Numbered from the stretch's first letter, positions 37,955 through 46,845 are shown. The stretch: 47,427 nucleotides of DNA from Streptomyces muensis (GCF_021474425.1 NZ_JAKEIP010000040.1:1-47427); one strand, 5' to 3'. A program made the numbers and translations. The notes: generated by a model not told the origin, from the letters alone.

Positions 37955-38140
37955 TCAGGGCCGCATTGTGATCGGGAACTTGGAACTCGGCTGCGGCAAC
38001 CTGCGCAACGCTTCGATCTCATTTCGCACGTCCCAGCGCTCCGCCAGAGCGTCGGGGTCCTGGGCAGCTCGCTCGAACGTGGCCTGGCCCACCCCTGAGA
38101 GAGCAGCACGGTCACTGGTCGCGATACCCGTTATCGGCAC
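37955..38140 (-). CDS. Possible small protein or gene fragment
   Basis: A 61-codon frame starting with GTG, with ordinary codon use and protein-like sequence (DPDALAERWDVRNEIEALRRL). There is no ribosome site. It may be the tail of a decayed gene. The family is unknown. Confidence 0.3.
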   Translation of the reverse strand: MPITGIATSDRAALSGVGQATFERAAQDPDALAERWDVRNEIEALRRLPQPSSKFPITMRP

Positions 38141-38169
38141 TCAGCTCGGCAGGCTGCCACCATGCTGAG

Positions 38170-38622
38170 ATGGCCCACGACATAGTGATCTTCCTCGCTC
38201 CGGACGATGAGAGTGCCGCTGCGACGCGCCGGCGGGGACCTGGTCAGGCGTTTGAGTCTGTGACCTGCCATTTCATTGAGCCGGACAGTGCCATCGCTGA
38301 GTGGGACATGTACTTCGAGGAGCTCTCTGCCGAGATTCCGCCGATCGAGCAGCTCCTTGGATGGTCGTGGCCGGAGTGGGGCATTTCCCCCTTGAACGAT
38401 GGCGTCGAGGTGTTCGCTCTGCCGCCGCGGTTGATCCGGGCGTTGGCCGACGCCACTTCCACAGACCTGGAGGAGCTGGCAGATCGCTGGACCGCGAGGC
38501 TCAGGTCTGCCCACGGGGACGAAATGACCGACGATGATCTGCTGGCGGTCCTGCGGGGAGTGTCCCGGCTTGCGGCGTCTGCGGTGAACACGGGCGGCGG
38601 CCTCTACAGCTGGAGCTTCTGA
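38170..38622 (+). CDS. Hypothetical acidic protein
   Basis: A 150-residue soluble acidic protein that I cannot assign. It begins MAHDIVIFLAPDDES, continues with FEELSAEIPPIEQLLGWSWPEWG, and ends VNTGGGLYSWSF. No membrane segment or cysteine cluster is present. The ATG at 38170 has no strong ribosome site. Codon use fits Streptomyces. It may be a member of a broad actinobacterial family of unknown function. Confidence 0.65.
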   Translation: MAHDIVIFLAPDDESAAATRRRGPGQAFESVTCHFIEPDSAIAEWDMYFEELSAEIPPIEQLLGWSWPEWGISPLNDGVEVFALPPRLIRALADATSTDLEELADRWTARLRSAHGDEMTDDDLLAVLRGVSRLAASAVNTGGGLYSWSF

Positions 38623-38743
38623 CCGTCCGGTGAACCACATCTTGGGCAACCGCGTCGGCGTTCTTGGCTGGGCGAGCCAGAAGGATGACACGGCGCGAAG
38701 CCCGAGAACCGTCGAGGTCAGAGGTGCGGCAGATGACACGGAT

Positions 38744-38866
38744 CGCGGGAACCTACATCTTCTCAGCTCACTGTCCAACCTCGAGGTCTGCCTGGCCGAG
38801 GCAGGACACCGCCGCGAGGCCCCCACCGCGACTGAGGCGGCTGCGGAGCTATACGACCGGCATTGA
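38744..38866 (+). pseudogene. Relic of a TPR-protein gene
   Basis: About 40 codons: LHLLSSLSNLEVCLAEAGHRREAP and then TATEAAAELYDRH, close to the actinobacterial kinesin-light-chain-like TPR unit (LSNLGVxLAELGRREEALxATEEAVxLYRRL). It ends at a stop after one repeat and has no upstream TPR sequence in frame. It is the remnant of a larger gene, possibly of the NB-ARC/TPR sort. The rest of the 38.62-39.0 kb gap has nothing recognisable. Confidence 0.5.
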
Positions 38867-38999
38867 TACGCCGCCCTCCTTGGTTCCCCAACTTGACCTC
38901 GTACTGGGCCTGCTGGCGGATTTACTCGAGGAACTCGGGCGTGAGAAAGAGGTTGGGAAGTTCCGCCGCTGGTTCAGGAAGAAGCGGCTCCGGCTCAAT

Positions 39000-39329
39000 T
39001 CACATAATTGACGATCCTTCGACAAGCTTCAGGAGCGGAGCCAGGATCCGGGGCAGGTCGTCCTCCGAGGTGACCACCTGCTGGTCTTGCCAGGTGTACT
39101 CGATCTTGGAGTCGATGAAGAGCAGTGAAGCGCTTCCCGATTCCCATACGAACAGCTTCCCCAGGCGCTCGTCCGACTCCAGAGTGAGGCTCACGGCCGT
39201 CGCCTTCGGACGCCCTCTGGTTGCTGCCCCAGGGGCTGGCTGATTCACCGTGGGGCTGATCCCGCGAGAGCGGAGTTCGTGCTCTTGTGCGGCACGCCAG
39301 TCCATGAGCCATTGAACGATCTCCGGCAT
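39000..39329 (-). CDS. Hypothetical protein
   Basis: A 109-residue soluble protein that I do not recognise. It starts MPEIVQWLMDWRAAQEHELR and later has KLFVWESGSASLLFIDSKIEYTW, alternating as beta strands. The ATG at 39329 follows GAGGGGCG. Size and pattern suit an immunity or antitoxin protein but no partner is clear. Confidence 0.6.
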   Translation of the reverse strand: MPEIVQWLMDWRAAQEHELRSRGISPTVNQPAPGAATRGRPKATAVSLTLESDERLGKLFVWESGSASLLFIDSKIEYTWQDQQVVTSEDDLPRILAPLLKLVEGSSIM

Positions 39330-39364
39330 TACGCCCCTCGTCGTCACAGTCGAACGAGCCGTCG

Positions 39365-39610
39365 AACTTGATCGTACGGATGGCGTTCGCCGGACGCTGG
39401 GGCGGCCTTCGTCTGATCATGTACTCCGACCAAGGTGCACTGATCGAGACGAAGGACGTGAAGGTGAGTCTGCTGCCTGACGCCGGTCCGGGCGAAGCGT
39501 TCGCGAATGCGTCAGCCGTGGATCGTGATCTTGCTGGAGTGGGACGCCGCGGAGATGGCCAGCGTTGATCATCTGGACGAGATCGCCCACACCGTCGGCG
39601 GCGTCCGTCC
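39365..39610 (+). other. Two short out-of-frame coding-like stretches
   Basis: From about 39368 one frame reads as MIVRMAFAGRW...LIETKDVKVSLLPDAG, and from about 39507 another frame reads as WIVILLEWDAAEMASVDHLDEIAHT. Together they look like a frameshifted small gene, but the product is not recognisable. The evidence is codon-like texture only. Confidence 0.25.
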
Positions 39611-39619
39611 CTTGCCCGC

Positions 39620-39985
39620 TTACTCCAGTCCACCGAGGCGGAGGGCATCCTTCATCTCGCTGAGCTTCGCGGCTGCCGTCCCGGTAAACTCCTGCGGCTG
39701 TCCAGCAACACGGAGGGCGTCCTCAATCTCCGTGAGCTTCACGGAGGACAGCACGCCTGCCCGCTCGACAAGGTCGTCCCGGGACACGATGGTCAGCCAC
39801 GTGCAAGAGGTGAAGCCTGGACGCGGGAACGCGAACCGCAGCACCCCTTCAAAGGGCAGTCCTTCCGTGGCACCCACCGCCACTTCGATGCCCAGACCGC
39901 TGATGTCGACGCCCGCCGGAGCGACGACCTGCATCGCCCGGAGCCCGGACGCCTCGTCTCCCGGCAGCAGCGGGCCGCTTCGCGC
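39620..39985 (-). pseudogene. Truncated PemK/MazF-like toxin gene
   Basis: Readable as the C-terminal 120 residues of a MazF-like growth inhibitor: GDEASGLRAMQVVAPAG, then FPRPGFTSCTWLTIV and RDDLVERAGVLSSVKLTEIEDAL, a pattern of actinobacterial MazF-like proteins. The N-terminal strand with the usual GEVWxVxF start is missing; the sequence in that direction is an IS701 transposase fragment on the other strand. It is therefore probably disrupted by that element. No antitoxin gene is adjacent. Confidence 0.5.
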
Positions 39986-40140
39986 GGGTTGACCCCCGGC
40001 GCCGGGTGCAGGACTTGGTCCTTGGACTGCTCTCGGACCTGCCGCGCAAGAACTGCTGGACCATGGCCGAGCGCATCCGGGAAACCACCCCGGACGGGCT
40101 GCAGCACCTGCTCGGGCGGGCAAAGTGGGACGCCAATGAG
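39970..40140 (+). mobile_element. IS701-family transposase fragment (N-terminal part)
   Basis: The plus strand encodes FARVDPRRRVQDLVLGLLSD, continuing LPRKNCWTMAERI and TPDGLQHLLGRAKWDA, which is the conserved start of IS701-type DDE transposases (RRRA/VxxYLxGLL...RKNxWTLAE...TPDGxQxLL). The catalytic DDE part is absent; after the A the sequence becomes ordinary. The ends lack obvious terminal repeats. It is a remnant that cuts into the MazF-like gene. Confidence 0.6.
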
Positions 40141-40200
40141 CCCTGTCCGTTTCCGGCCTGTGCGTCCGTTGGGATCGGTGACGGGTTCGGCTGGGTTGGT

Positions 40201-41970
40201 TCAGAGGCGGCGGATGACGCGTAGTTGGTCGGTGTAGAGGTCGCTGGCGGTGCCGTCGATGATTGATTTTCCGCCGATGTCGGCGATGGTCGGTCCATTG
40301 GGTGTTTTACGGCTGGAGACGAAGCGGTGTTTGCCGTGTTGGTCGCGACCCATGTAGATGCCGGTGTGGGATACGGCGCCGTCGTCGGGGTCGTTCCAGA
40401 AGAGGAGGTCGCCGATGCGCAGGGCGTCGAGCGGGGGCGGCGTGTCGGTGGTCCGGGCGACGATGATGCCGGGGCCGGCGGCGGCCTGCTGCTGTGATGT
40501 GCGGGGCAGGAAGCCGGGATGTGCGGGGTCGGGGTCGAGACTCATGGGGACGCCGAGGTGATAGCCGTAGACCATGCGGACGAAGCCTGAGCAGTCGAGG
40601 TGCCTGACCCATTTCGGATCCGGGGTCTGGGCGCTCTCGCCGCTGGGGAACGTCCATGGGAGCCCCATGTACTCGTGGAAGTCGGCGCCCACCTCACGCA
40701 GTCCGGTGTCCAGCAGTTCGCTGTAGCCGGATTCGCCGAGTACCTGTCTGTTTTGGCGTGCGGGGTCGGTGACGGGCGGTGCGAACGGCCGGTACATCGA
40801 GGAGTACGTGAGGGCGTCGGGCGAGGTGTCGCCCGCCCACGCGCGGATCCGCTGTTCCAGGGCGGCGGTCCACGTGCCGTCGAAGGGCTCCGGGAGGAGC
40901 CGTACCCAGGTGCTGTGGGTGATGACGGGCGGGTCGGCCCAGGTCGCCGTGTCGATGCGGAAGTCGTACACGCGTGCCTGCGGCAGCACGGTGGCACCGG
41001 TTGAGGCGAGGCCGCGGACCCCGACCGTGCCCGAGCGCAGGACGGCATCCGGGGCCTTCTCCGGGTCGCGCACGCTGTGGTGCCACAGGTCCGTGGGCTC
41101 GTCGTCCACACCTGTAGTGAAATGCCGCCAGGCCCGGGCGCGCAGGATGTCGTCGGTTTTCTCGGCCCGCACCCACCAGTGGTCGAACGGCTTGAAGCCG
41201 GTGCCGACCGTGACGGCCGTGCTCAGGGTGGTCGTTGTGTCGGCGAGTTCCTTTTCGAGGACCAGCTGTACCTCGCCGGCGGGGGTGACGATCAGCCGTG
41301 CCCGGTAGTGGTTGTTGACGTCCTTGGCGGTGAGGACGAGGCCGAGGGAGACGGGCGCTCCGGCGGGCAGCTTGTCGAAGGAGAACCGCGCGGCGGCGTA
41401 CACGTCGCCGATGCCGCGGTCGGGAAGCAGGCTGTAGCGGCTCTTGCCGGCGGCGAGCGTGATGGCGGCCCGGCCGCTGTCGATGAAGTAGTCCGTGTCG
41501 GTGCCGTTGTGGTGGGACCACGTCCCACCGCCGGGCGACATGCCCCAGCCGCCGGTGGGCGGGGTCCGGTCGAAGGCGTCGCGGACCGCCTTCTTCTGCT
41601 CGGTGAACCAGCGCCGCGCCCCGCTCAGCGTCACCGTCCGCGCCCCCGTGGTCAGCGTCGCGATCACGCCCGTGTCGTCCGAGACCTCCAGCCCGCCGGT
41701 GATCGTACGGGTGGTCAGGGCGCCGGCCGGGTGAGGGGCGTAGTGCCAGGGGTCGGCCGGGTCGATCAGTACCGGGACGCGGAAGCCGGGCGGCTGCGCG
41801 ACAGTCTCCGAGGCCGCCGTTGCCGCCGCCGCGGTCAGTGTCTGAGGGAGGGCGGGGGCGGCGGCCTCCGCGGTCGGTGCTGCGACGGCCGGCAGGGCGC
41901 TGCCCGTCGCGACTCCCGCGAGGGCGGTGAGGGCCGTTCTGCGGCTCAGTGAGAATTTCGGTGCGGACAT
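40201..41970 (-). CDS. Secreted NlpC/P60 cell-wall hydrolase with lectin-like domain
   Basis: A 589-residue exported protein. The N-terminus SLSRRTALTALAGVATGSALP is a twin-arginine-like signal ending near residue 40. A long middle region, with ARLIVTPAGEVQLVLEKEL and KPFDHWWVRAEKTDD, resembles a concanavalin-type lectin domain. The C-terminal 200 residues are an NlpC/P60 peptidase: HLDCSGFVRMVYG (catalytic Cys) and AVSHTGIYMGRD (His). It should cut peptide bridges in peptidoglycan outside the membrane. The ATG at 41970 is chosen over far upstream starts since the signal peptide begins there. An 8-bp repeat array lies 60 bases upstream. Confidence 0.85.
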   Translation of the reverse strand: MSAPKFSLSRRTALTALAGVATGSALPAVAAPTAEAAAPALPQTLTAAAATAASETVAQPPGFRVPVLIDPADPWHYAPHPAGALTTRTITGGLEVSDDTGVIATLTTGARTVTLSGARRWFTEQKKAVRDAFDRTPPTGGWGMSPGGGTWSHHNGTDTDYFIDSGRAAITLAAGKSRYSLLPDRGIGDVYAAARFSFDKLPAGAPVSLGLVLTAKDVNNHYRARLIVTPAGEVQLVLEKELADTTTTLSTAVTVGTGFKPFDHWWVRAEKTDDILRARAWRHFTTGVDDEPTDLWHHSVRDPEKAPDAVLRSGTVGVRGLASTGATVLPQARVYDFRIDTATWADPPVITHSTWVRLLPEPFDGTWTAALEQRIRAWAGDTSPDALTYSSMYRPFAPPVTDPARQNRQVLGESGYSELLDTGLREVGADFHEYMGLPWTFPSGESAQTPDPKWVRHLDCSGFVRMVYGYHLGVPMSLDPDPAHPGFLPRTSQQQAAAGPGIIVARTTDTPPPLDALRIGDLLFWNDPDDGAVSHTGIYMGRDQHGKHRFVSSRKTPNGPTIADIGGKSIIDGTASDLYTDQLRVIRRL

Positions 41971-42029
41971 TTGAGGCCCCCCTGCGGAAAACGCATGATC
42001 GGATGATCGTGCGAGGAGTGAGATTACCC

Positions 42030-42077
42030 AGCTCTCCAGCTCTCCAGCTCTTCGGTTCTCCGGTTCTCCGGTTCTCC
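42030..42077. repeat. Six 8-bp tandem repeats upstream of the NlpC/P60 gene
   Basis: AGCTCTCC, AGCTCTCC, AGCTCTTC, GGTTCTCC, GGTTCTCC, GGTTCTCC run without a gap from 42030 to 42077. They lie 60-107 bases upstream of the ATG at 41970 (minus strand), in its leader or promoter. Changes in copy number would alter promoter spacing. Confidence 0.75.
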
Positions 42078-43109
42078 CAGGTCCGGCCTGCGGCTGGGGT
42101 CCGGTTGTTCGGCCGAGTTCCGTGAGGTTGGCCGGCGGGAGCACGCGGGCTGCTCGGAGCGGAGGTCGGGTGGCTGCGGGTGGTGGACGATCTCGCCAGT
42201 CTCTCGGTGTGGTGCAGGCTCTGGTGTGCCTGTCCCGGGCGGCGAGTTCTGTGCAGGCTGGGGGATCTGGCAGGAGGGGTTGGCGGCGGGTGGTTGTGGG
42301 TTCCGGCGTGGGTGCCTGATGCGGCAGTTGTGGGGTTGGATTCGGTCCGCGCTCGTGTGTGGATGCCGTCTGTGGCCGCATTCCGCGTCGGGCCTGTGGG
42401 GGCGTCCGCTGCGGCGTGCGTGCCTGTGCCTGCCTGTGTCCATGATGGGGCCGAGACCGGTGCCGCGGCGTCCTGCCCCGTTCGCCGAGGCGTTGGCTGC
42501 TCCTCGCCGCCACAGATGCCGGGGTGCCGAGGATGCCGTGGACGCCGCGGTGATCGCCTCGACTGTCCCTGACGTCCATGGCATGGCACTGCCCGCGTGG
42601 TGGTCGACCGGCTCCAGGCGGTTCACGACCTGGCCTGCCCTGCCCTGCCCGTCCCTCATGGTCTCGCCGACGCCGTGCAGGACCTACCCACCTCGCCTGT
42701 ACCTGTCGGCCTGCTGGCCCTTGCCGCGCTCGACACGGACGACGTCGGCCTCCTGGACGTGCTGGCGGCCGCCGCACTCAACCTCAGCTTGACCGGCTGA
42801 CGGTCCCACGCCTGGCTCACGGCCGCCGAGCGGGACCTGTCGGCCCTCTCGCAGCCATCGTCCGGATCGCCCGGTCTGGCCTACGTCGGCTTCACTGCCC
42901 CGCCCCGCCACCCGGCCCTGCGCGGCGTTCTCGGACGATCACGACCCTCGACCACCACCAACCCACCGACGCGGCAGGCTTGTTCCTAAGCGCCCTTGGC
43001 ACGCACGCCAGCACCCCGTGCGGCCGCCAGGAACCGGTACCAGTATTGGCCGTCAACTGCAGCGGACCGCTCCGACCGGCTCCACATGAAGGCTCAGCTA
43101 CGCAGCCGG
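42078..43109. other. About 1 kb without a convincing gene
   Basis: This long gap has no frame with clearly protein-like sequence. The plus strand is markedly rich in T and G from about 42120 to 42460. A possible small frame at 42597-42800 (67 codons, with PVGLLALAALDTDDVGLLDVL) has good composition but no ribosome site. It may be remnant DNA of an element. Confidence 0.45.
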
Positions 43110-43877
43110 TCAGCGGCTCACTTGCCCCTGCTGCTTCTCCAGTTCGGCGACAACGAGCCGGTACCCGGCATCGAGCGCTTCGCGGCCGAGCAGGTCGGCG
43201 TGGCGGTCGTGCCACCTGCCGCAGGACAGGTCGTCCTCCAGCCGGGCCAGGCCAGGGCGGAGGACGTCATCGCTGATCTGGGCGAACAACGAGATACCGG
43301 CCCGCACCTGCGGATCGAGGTACGCCTCGGGCCGGCGCCAGTACGCGGCGAGGAATCCATCGGTGCAGTCGTGCGGGACGGGGACGGTTTCGACGCGGGC
43401 TCCTCCCAGGAGTGTGACCAGTCGGTCGACCGCGACCGCTCGGGTGCTGTCGAACACGGCTGCCTGCGGCAGGTACTCCTCCAGCAGCCAGAACCGGTGA
43501 TTGACGTCGGGGTCGAAGGTGAGGATGACGATCCGTTCCCGCGCGATACGGCGCAACTCCCCGATCCCGGCCTCCAGATCGCTCCAGTGGTGCACGGTCA
43601 GCAGGGCCATCACCGCATCGGCCGAGTCGTCGGGCAGCGGGATCGACTCCGCGGACGCCTGCAGCGCGGGAGCGGAACCGGCCGGACGCTGGGCGATCAT
43701 CACCGCGCTGGGTTCCACGGCCCACACGGTCCCCGGCGGCTCGTAGGAGCCGCTGCCGGCCCCCACATTGACCACGGCAGTGGCATCGCCCAGAGCCCGA
43801 TGGATCCTCGCGGCGATCCGGGCGTCCGGACGCCGAGTGCCGGCGTAGGCCGCCCCGATGCGGTCGTAAGTCGCCAT
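43110..43877 (-). CDS. Class I SAM-dependent methyltransferase
   Basis: A 255-residue methyltransferase. The SAM motif is VVNVGAGSGSYEPPG (motif I), followed by VWAVEPSAVMIAQRP and a motif ADAVMALLTVHHWSDL, close to the Methyltransf_11 pattern with the His-His-Trp. The C-terminal half is helical. The ATG at 43877 follows no strong ribosome site, but it fits the family start MATYDRIGAAYAGTRRPDARI. The substrate is unknown. Confidence 0.85.
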   Translation of the reverse strand: MATYDRIGAAYAGTRRPDARIAARIHRALGDATAVVNVGAGSGSYEPPGTVWAVEPSAVMIAQRPAGSAPALQASAESIPLPDDSADAVMALLTVHHWSDLEAGIGELRRIARERIVILTFDPDVNHRFWLLEEYLPQAAVFDSTRAVAVDRLVTLLGGARVETVPVPHDCTDGFLAAYWRRPEAYLDPQVRAGISLFAQISDDVLRPGLARLEDDLSCGRWHDRHADLLGREALDAGYRLVVAELEKQQGQVSR

Positions 43878-44266
43878 ACGCCGCAGTATGCCCCTTCCGA
43901 GGGCACGGCAAGAGGCCGCGGCGATGTCCGCGCAGGATCGGACAGGCGCGCCCGTACAGCACGCGAAGCTCCATACCCTGACGCCGCCCGTCCCGTACAC
44001 CACTTTCCTGGTAACAGCTGTCCCCACCGGGGGGTGGCGAAGACACATGGCGCCCGCGCACGCGCCCGCGTCGACGACGAGATCGCAGAACCGGCCAGAG
44101 CTCGCGCCAGGACCGCGACGTGAGCGTGGGCGACTGCCTCGCCACTCTCGTACGGGACGACGCCGACGGCCCATGCCGGCGCGGCATCAGGGCCGCATCA
44201 CGCTAATCCCTGGCGCAACAGCAGCTCTCGAGCCACGACCGCGTCCGTGATCGGGCGAGCGTGGGG
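43878..44266. other. Intergenic region of 389 bp, nothing recognised
   Basis: Lies between the methyltransferase and LysE genes on the minus strand. Two short plus-strand frames near 44035 and 44123 are Arg-rich and have no ribosome site. The LysE gene's terminator and the methyltransferase promoter should lie here; none is distinct. Confidence 0.4.
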
Positions 44267-44905
44267 TCAGTCCTTACGGCCAGTCGTAGCGACGGTGACA
44301 CCCAGGCCGATCATGGTCAGCCCTCCGATCCCGCCGACCAGGGACAGCCGCTGCGGTGAGCGGGCGAACCAGTCCCGAGCGGTGGCCGCGACGAGCCCCC
44401 ACACCATGTCGGAAGCAATGGCAATGATGTTGAAGACCAGGCCGAGCACCAGCATCTGCACCGCGACATGGCCCTGCCCGCGATCAACGAACTGCGGCAG
44501 CACGGCAGCGAAGAACACGATGGTCTTGGGGTTGGTCACGCCAACCGCGAAACCCTCCCAAAACGTGCGCCGACCGCCCTGCGCAGCGCCCGCACCTGTG
44601 ACAGTGGCGTGCAGCGAACCACGCCCGCGCCATGCCTTGACGCCGAGATACACCAAGTAGGCGGCACCAGCCAGCTTGAGCACCGTGAAGACCAGAACCG
44701 AGCGTTCCACCAATGACCCGACCCCGAACGCCACGGCCACGATGAGTACATAGGCGCCGATCGTGTTCCCCACGACCGTGGTCAGCGCGGCACGGCGCCC
44801 CTGCGCCAGCGCCCGTCCAATCACGAACAGCACGCTGGGGCCGGGAATCACGATCAGCAGGAACGACATGGCCCCGAAGGCCAGCAAACGGTCGGCAGAC
44901 ACCAT
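44267..44905 (-). CDS. LysE-family amino-acid exporter
   Basis: A 212-residue membrane protein with about six helices. The family signature is complete: IVIPGPSVLFVIGRALAQGRR and later VGNTIGAYVLI, then VGVTNPKTIVFFAAVLPQF. It exports an amino acid or related metabolite. The ATG at 44905 was chosen because MVSADRLLAFGAMSFLLIV is a usual start; the frame runs further upstream without family sequence. Confidence 0.9.
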   Translation of the reverse strand: MVSADRLLAFGAMSFLLIVIPGPSVLFVIGRALAQGRRAALTTVVGNTIGAYVLIVAVAFGVGSLVERSVLVFTVLKLAGAAYLVYLGVKAWRGRGSLHATVTGAGAAQGGRRTFWEGFAVGVTNPKTIVFFAAVLPQFVDRGQGHVAVQMLVLGLVFNIIAIASDMVWGLVAATARDWFARSPQRLSLVGGIGGLTMIGLGVTVATTGRKD

Positions 44906-44989
44906 GCAGCCCATGCAAGCACGAGGAGAGCTCGCCCTTCCAGCCGATTTCTCACCCGTGCCCGACCTCCCGAGGGGATCCAAATCTCA

Positions 44990-45340
44990 CTCCCCAAACC
45001 ACCCCTCAAGAACACCAAACAGGGCCCCAAACTGGCTCCCAAGTGAGGCCACTTCACGTTCCTGCGGTCAAGGACGCCACGTAGGTCGTCGTCGTCCGAA
45101 GGGACGTCCAGGCCCAGTGCGCGTGCGATTTCTCGGTATGACGTCGTCGCGTCGGGATCTCCCACGGCGACCAGAATCGACCGCGTGCTTCAACGATTCG
45201 GCCACGTGCAGGGAGAGCACGGCGCCGGTTCGGCCGCCGCGGTGAACGCGGAGCCGATGCTGACGCCCGGGCGCAGGGGAGAAGACCAACTGCTTGAGCA
45301 CCCGCTGCTCACCAGGGGACTTCCCGCCGTCTCTGGCCAT
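44990..45340 (-). pseudogene. Possible frameshifted gene of unknown function
   Basis: The minus strand begins with an ATG at 45340 (MARDGGKSPGEQRVLKQLVF), is protein-like to about 45180 (SLHVAESLKHAVD), then continues in another frame (ILVAVGDPDATTSYREIARALGLDVP...LDRRNVKW) to about 45040. Joining the two needs one indel near 45180. The product is not recognised, and the two halves may be unrelated. Confidence 0.35.
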
Positions 45341-45368
45341 CTGTCGCTGGAGGTCACAGCAGCGGCAT

Positions 45369-46109
45369 TCACGAGGTGCCGCTGTGACACTGGTCCAGGG
45401 AATCCAGGGTCAGCTCGTCGAACGGGACGTGATGCTGTTCTGTGCGGGCGACTTCGGGGACCTTCCGCAGGAGCGACAGGCCACCCGTGTCCTCCCGTTC
45501 CCAGACCTTCCCGCTGGCATCCCTGACGATCAGCCCCAGGAGGCGGAAGGACGTTGTCGAGGGCCGTTCCCGATCCGGGTCGCGGACCGAGAGATGCGCG
45601 GTACGCACGCTCAGCTCCATCCTGGTACAAGGCGGAGCTGCACCGAGCCTGACCAGGTGGGCCGCCTCATTGCCGACTGGACCACTTTCGACGTGCAGAT
45701 ACAGGTAGGCGGCGTCCAAAGACCGGTTCGCGATGACGTACGTTCTCTGCCCGCCGATCGTCTGCGGCCATAACGTGACCTGAGAGACCTGATGGCGTGT
45801 CGCTGCCTTCTCGCTGGCCCGGGACTGAGCGAGCTGGTCATCGGCCACCTGCGCGGTCTTGTACGTGCCCCAGGCCGACACCGCGAGGCTTGCGGCTGCG
45901 ACGACGGCGGCAAGAACAGCCGTATGCCGGCCGATGTCCGCGGTGCCGTACCAGGCGTGCAAGCGTGCCGCCGCCCGAGTCCTGCGAGCGGCGCGGCCTG
46001 TCGGCTCCTCCTGACTATTCCGGTCTGTCTCCCCCTGGTGCCGGAGCGGCGGCCTGGGAGGCAACTGCCGTAACCGCAGCCTGGGTCGGGGTCTTGCTCG
46101 TCTCGTCAT
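45369..46109 (-). CDS. Single-pass membrane protein of unknown function
   Basis: A protein of up to 246 residues. The N-terminal 50 residues are Arg-rich; a single membrane helix at about 62-82 (HTAVLAAVVAAASLAVSAWG) leads to a soluble part with VTLWPQTIGGQRTYVIANRSL and LRLLGLIV-type beta strands. The true start may lie downstream of 46109, since the first 30 codons overlap the end of a decayed gene. No family is recognised. Confidence 0.6.
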   Translation of the reverse strand: MTRRARPRPRLRLRQLPPRPPLRHQGETDRNSQEEPTGRAARRTRAAARLHAWYGTADIGRHTAVLAAVVAAASLAVSAWGTYKTAQVADDQLAQSRASEKAATRHQVSQVTLWPQTIGGQRTYVIANRSLDAAYLYLHVESGPVGNEAAHLVRLGAAPPCTRMELSVRTAHLSVRDPDRERPSTTSFRLLGLIVRDASGKVWEREDTGGLSLLRKVPEVARTEQHHVPFDELTLDSLDQCHSGTS

Positions 46110-46174
46110 ACGGGCCTCGCCGGGCGTCGGGGACTGAGTGCGCAGACGTCGACCTCGGGTGACCTGGTTCCGGG

Positions 46175-46845
46175 GCGTCGGCGTGCAGGGCGATGCCGCC
46201 GGGCGCGGACGGTACGGCGTCTTCCAGGTTCACCCGTCCGCCGACGGTGGCCCCGTCCAGCCGGACCCGCCTGTGGGTGACGAGGCCGACGGCCCATACA
46301 TCGGTCCCGATCTCCGTATGGTTGAGCTGGAGGATCGGTTCTGTATCCGCCTCGTGGGCTGCCGAGTCCGCCGTTTCGGGACCGTCCGCCGCAACGGGTG
46401 CCCAGGCGCGCCTTGTCGAGGAAGAACCCGCCGGCGACCTTCGCGCCCCGCAGCCGGACGGGCCCCGCGATACGGCAGCCGCTGATCCGCAGCACGCCGT
46501 CGACTCGGAGGGTCGCCGCACTGAGCCTGGGCAGCCCCGAGCCGCTCAGGACCAGGGCACGGATCTGCCCCCGTACAGCTGCGGAAACTGTTCGAAGTGA
46601 CAGGACCGCAGCCGCACCGGGTGCTCGACCGTGCCGTACCTGAGGTCCAGCCGTCCGTAAATACGCAGCACCGTGGCGCGTACGGTGCGCTCGGCTCCCC
46701 ACGACGCACCGCCAGTGACATCTACATCGGTGTCCTCACGGAAGTCGACGCCTTTCCCCTGTGAGAATGCCTCCCAGACGCGGTGTTCGGTGGGTGTCAG
46801 GTCGGTGATCTCCGTCAGCGGGATGCGGGCGCCTCGCTGATCACA
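46175..46845 (-). pseudogene. Decayed pentapeptide-type membrane-associated protein gene
   Basis: The minus strand from 46845 reads LTEITDLTPTEHRVWEAFSQ with GKGVDFREDTDVDVTGGASW, then LRIYGRLDLRYGTVEHPVRLRS; it shifts frame at a run of five C/G at 46568-46572 and resumes with QIRALVLSGSGLPRLSAATL, shifts again near 46400 and resumes with APVAADGPETADSAAHEADT to VRLDGATVGGRVNLEDAV. These are pentapeptide-like repeats of a Streptomyces membrane-associated oxidoreductase-annotated family. Two frameshifts and a lost end make it a pseudogene; it also lacks a start. Confidence 0.65.

Noticed and set aside
42024..42659. Minus-strand frame with a WTSGTVE segment resembling an ISL3-type transposase end
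   Set aside because: Only a few residues match and the following KRQMYGRA-type segment is absent; it is composition-driven.
41971..42777. Upstream extension of the NlpC/P60 frame by 269 codons
   Set aside because: The twin-arginine signal peptide begins at 41970, and the extension is Arg/Pro-rich and includes the 8-bp repeat array.
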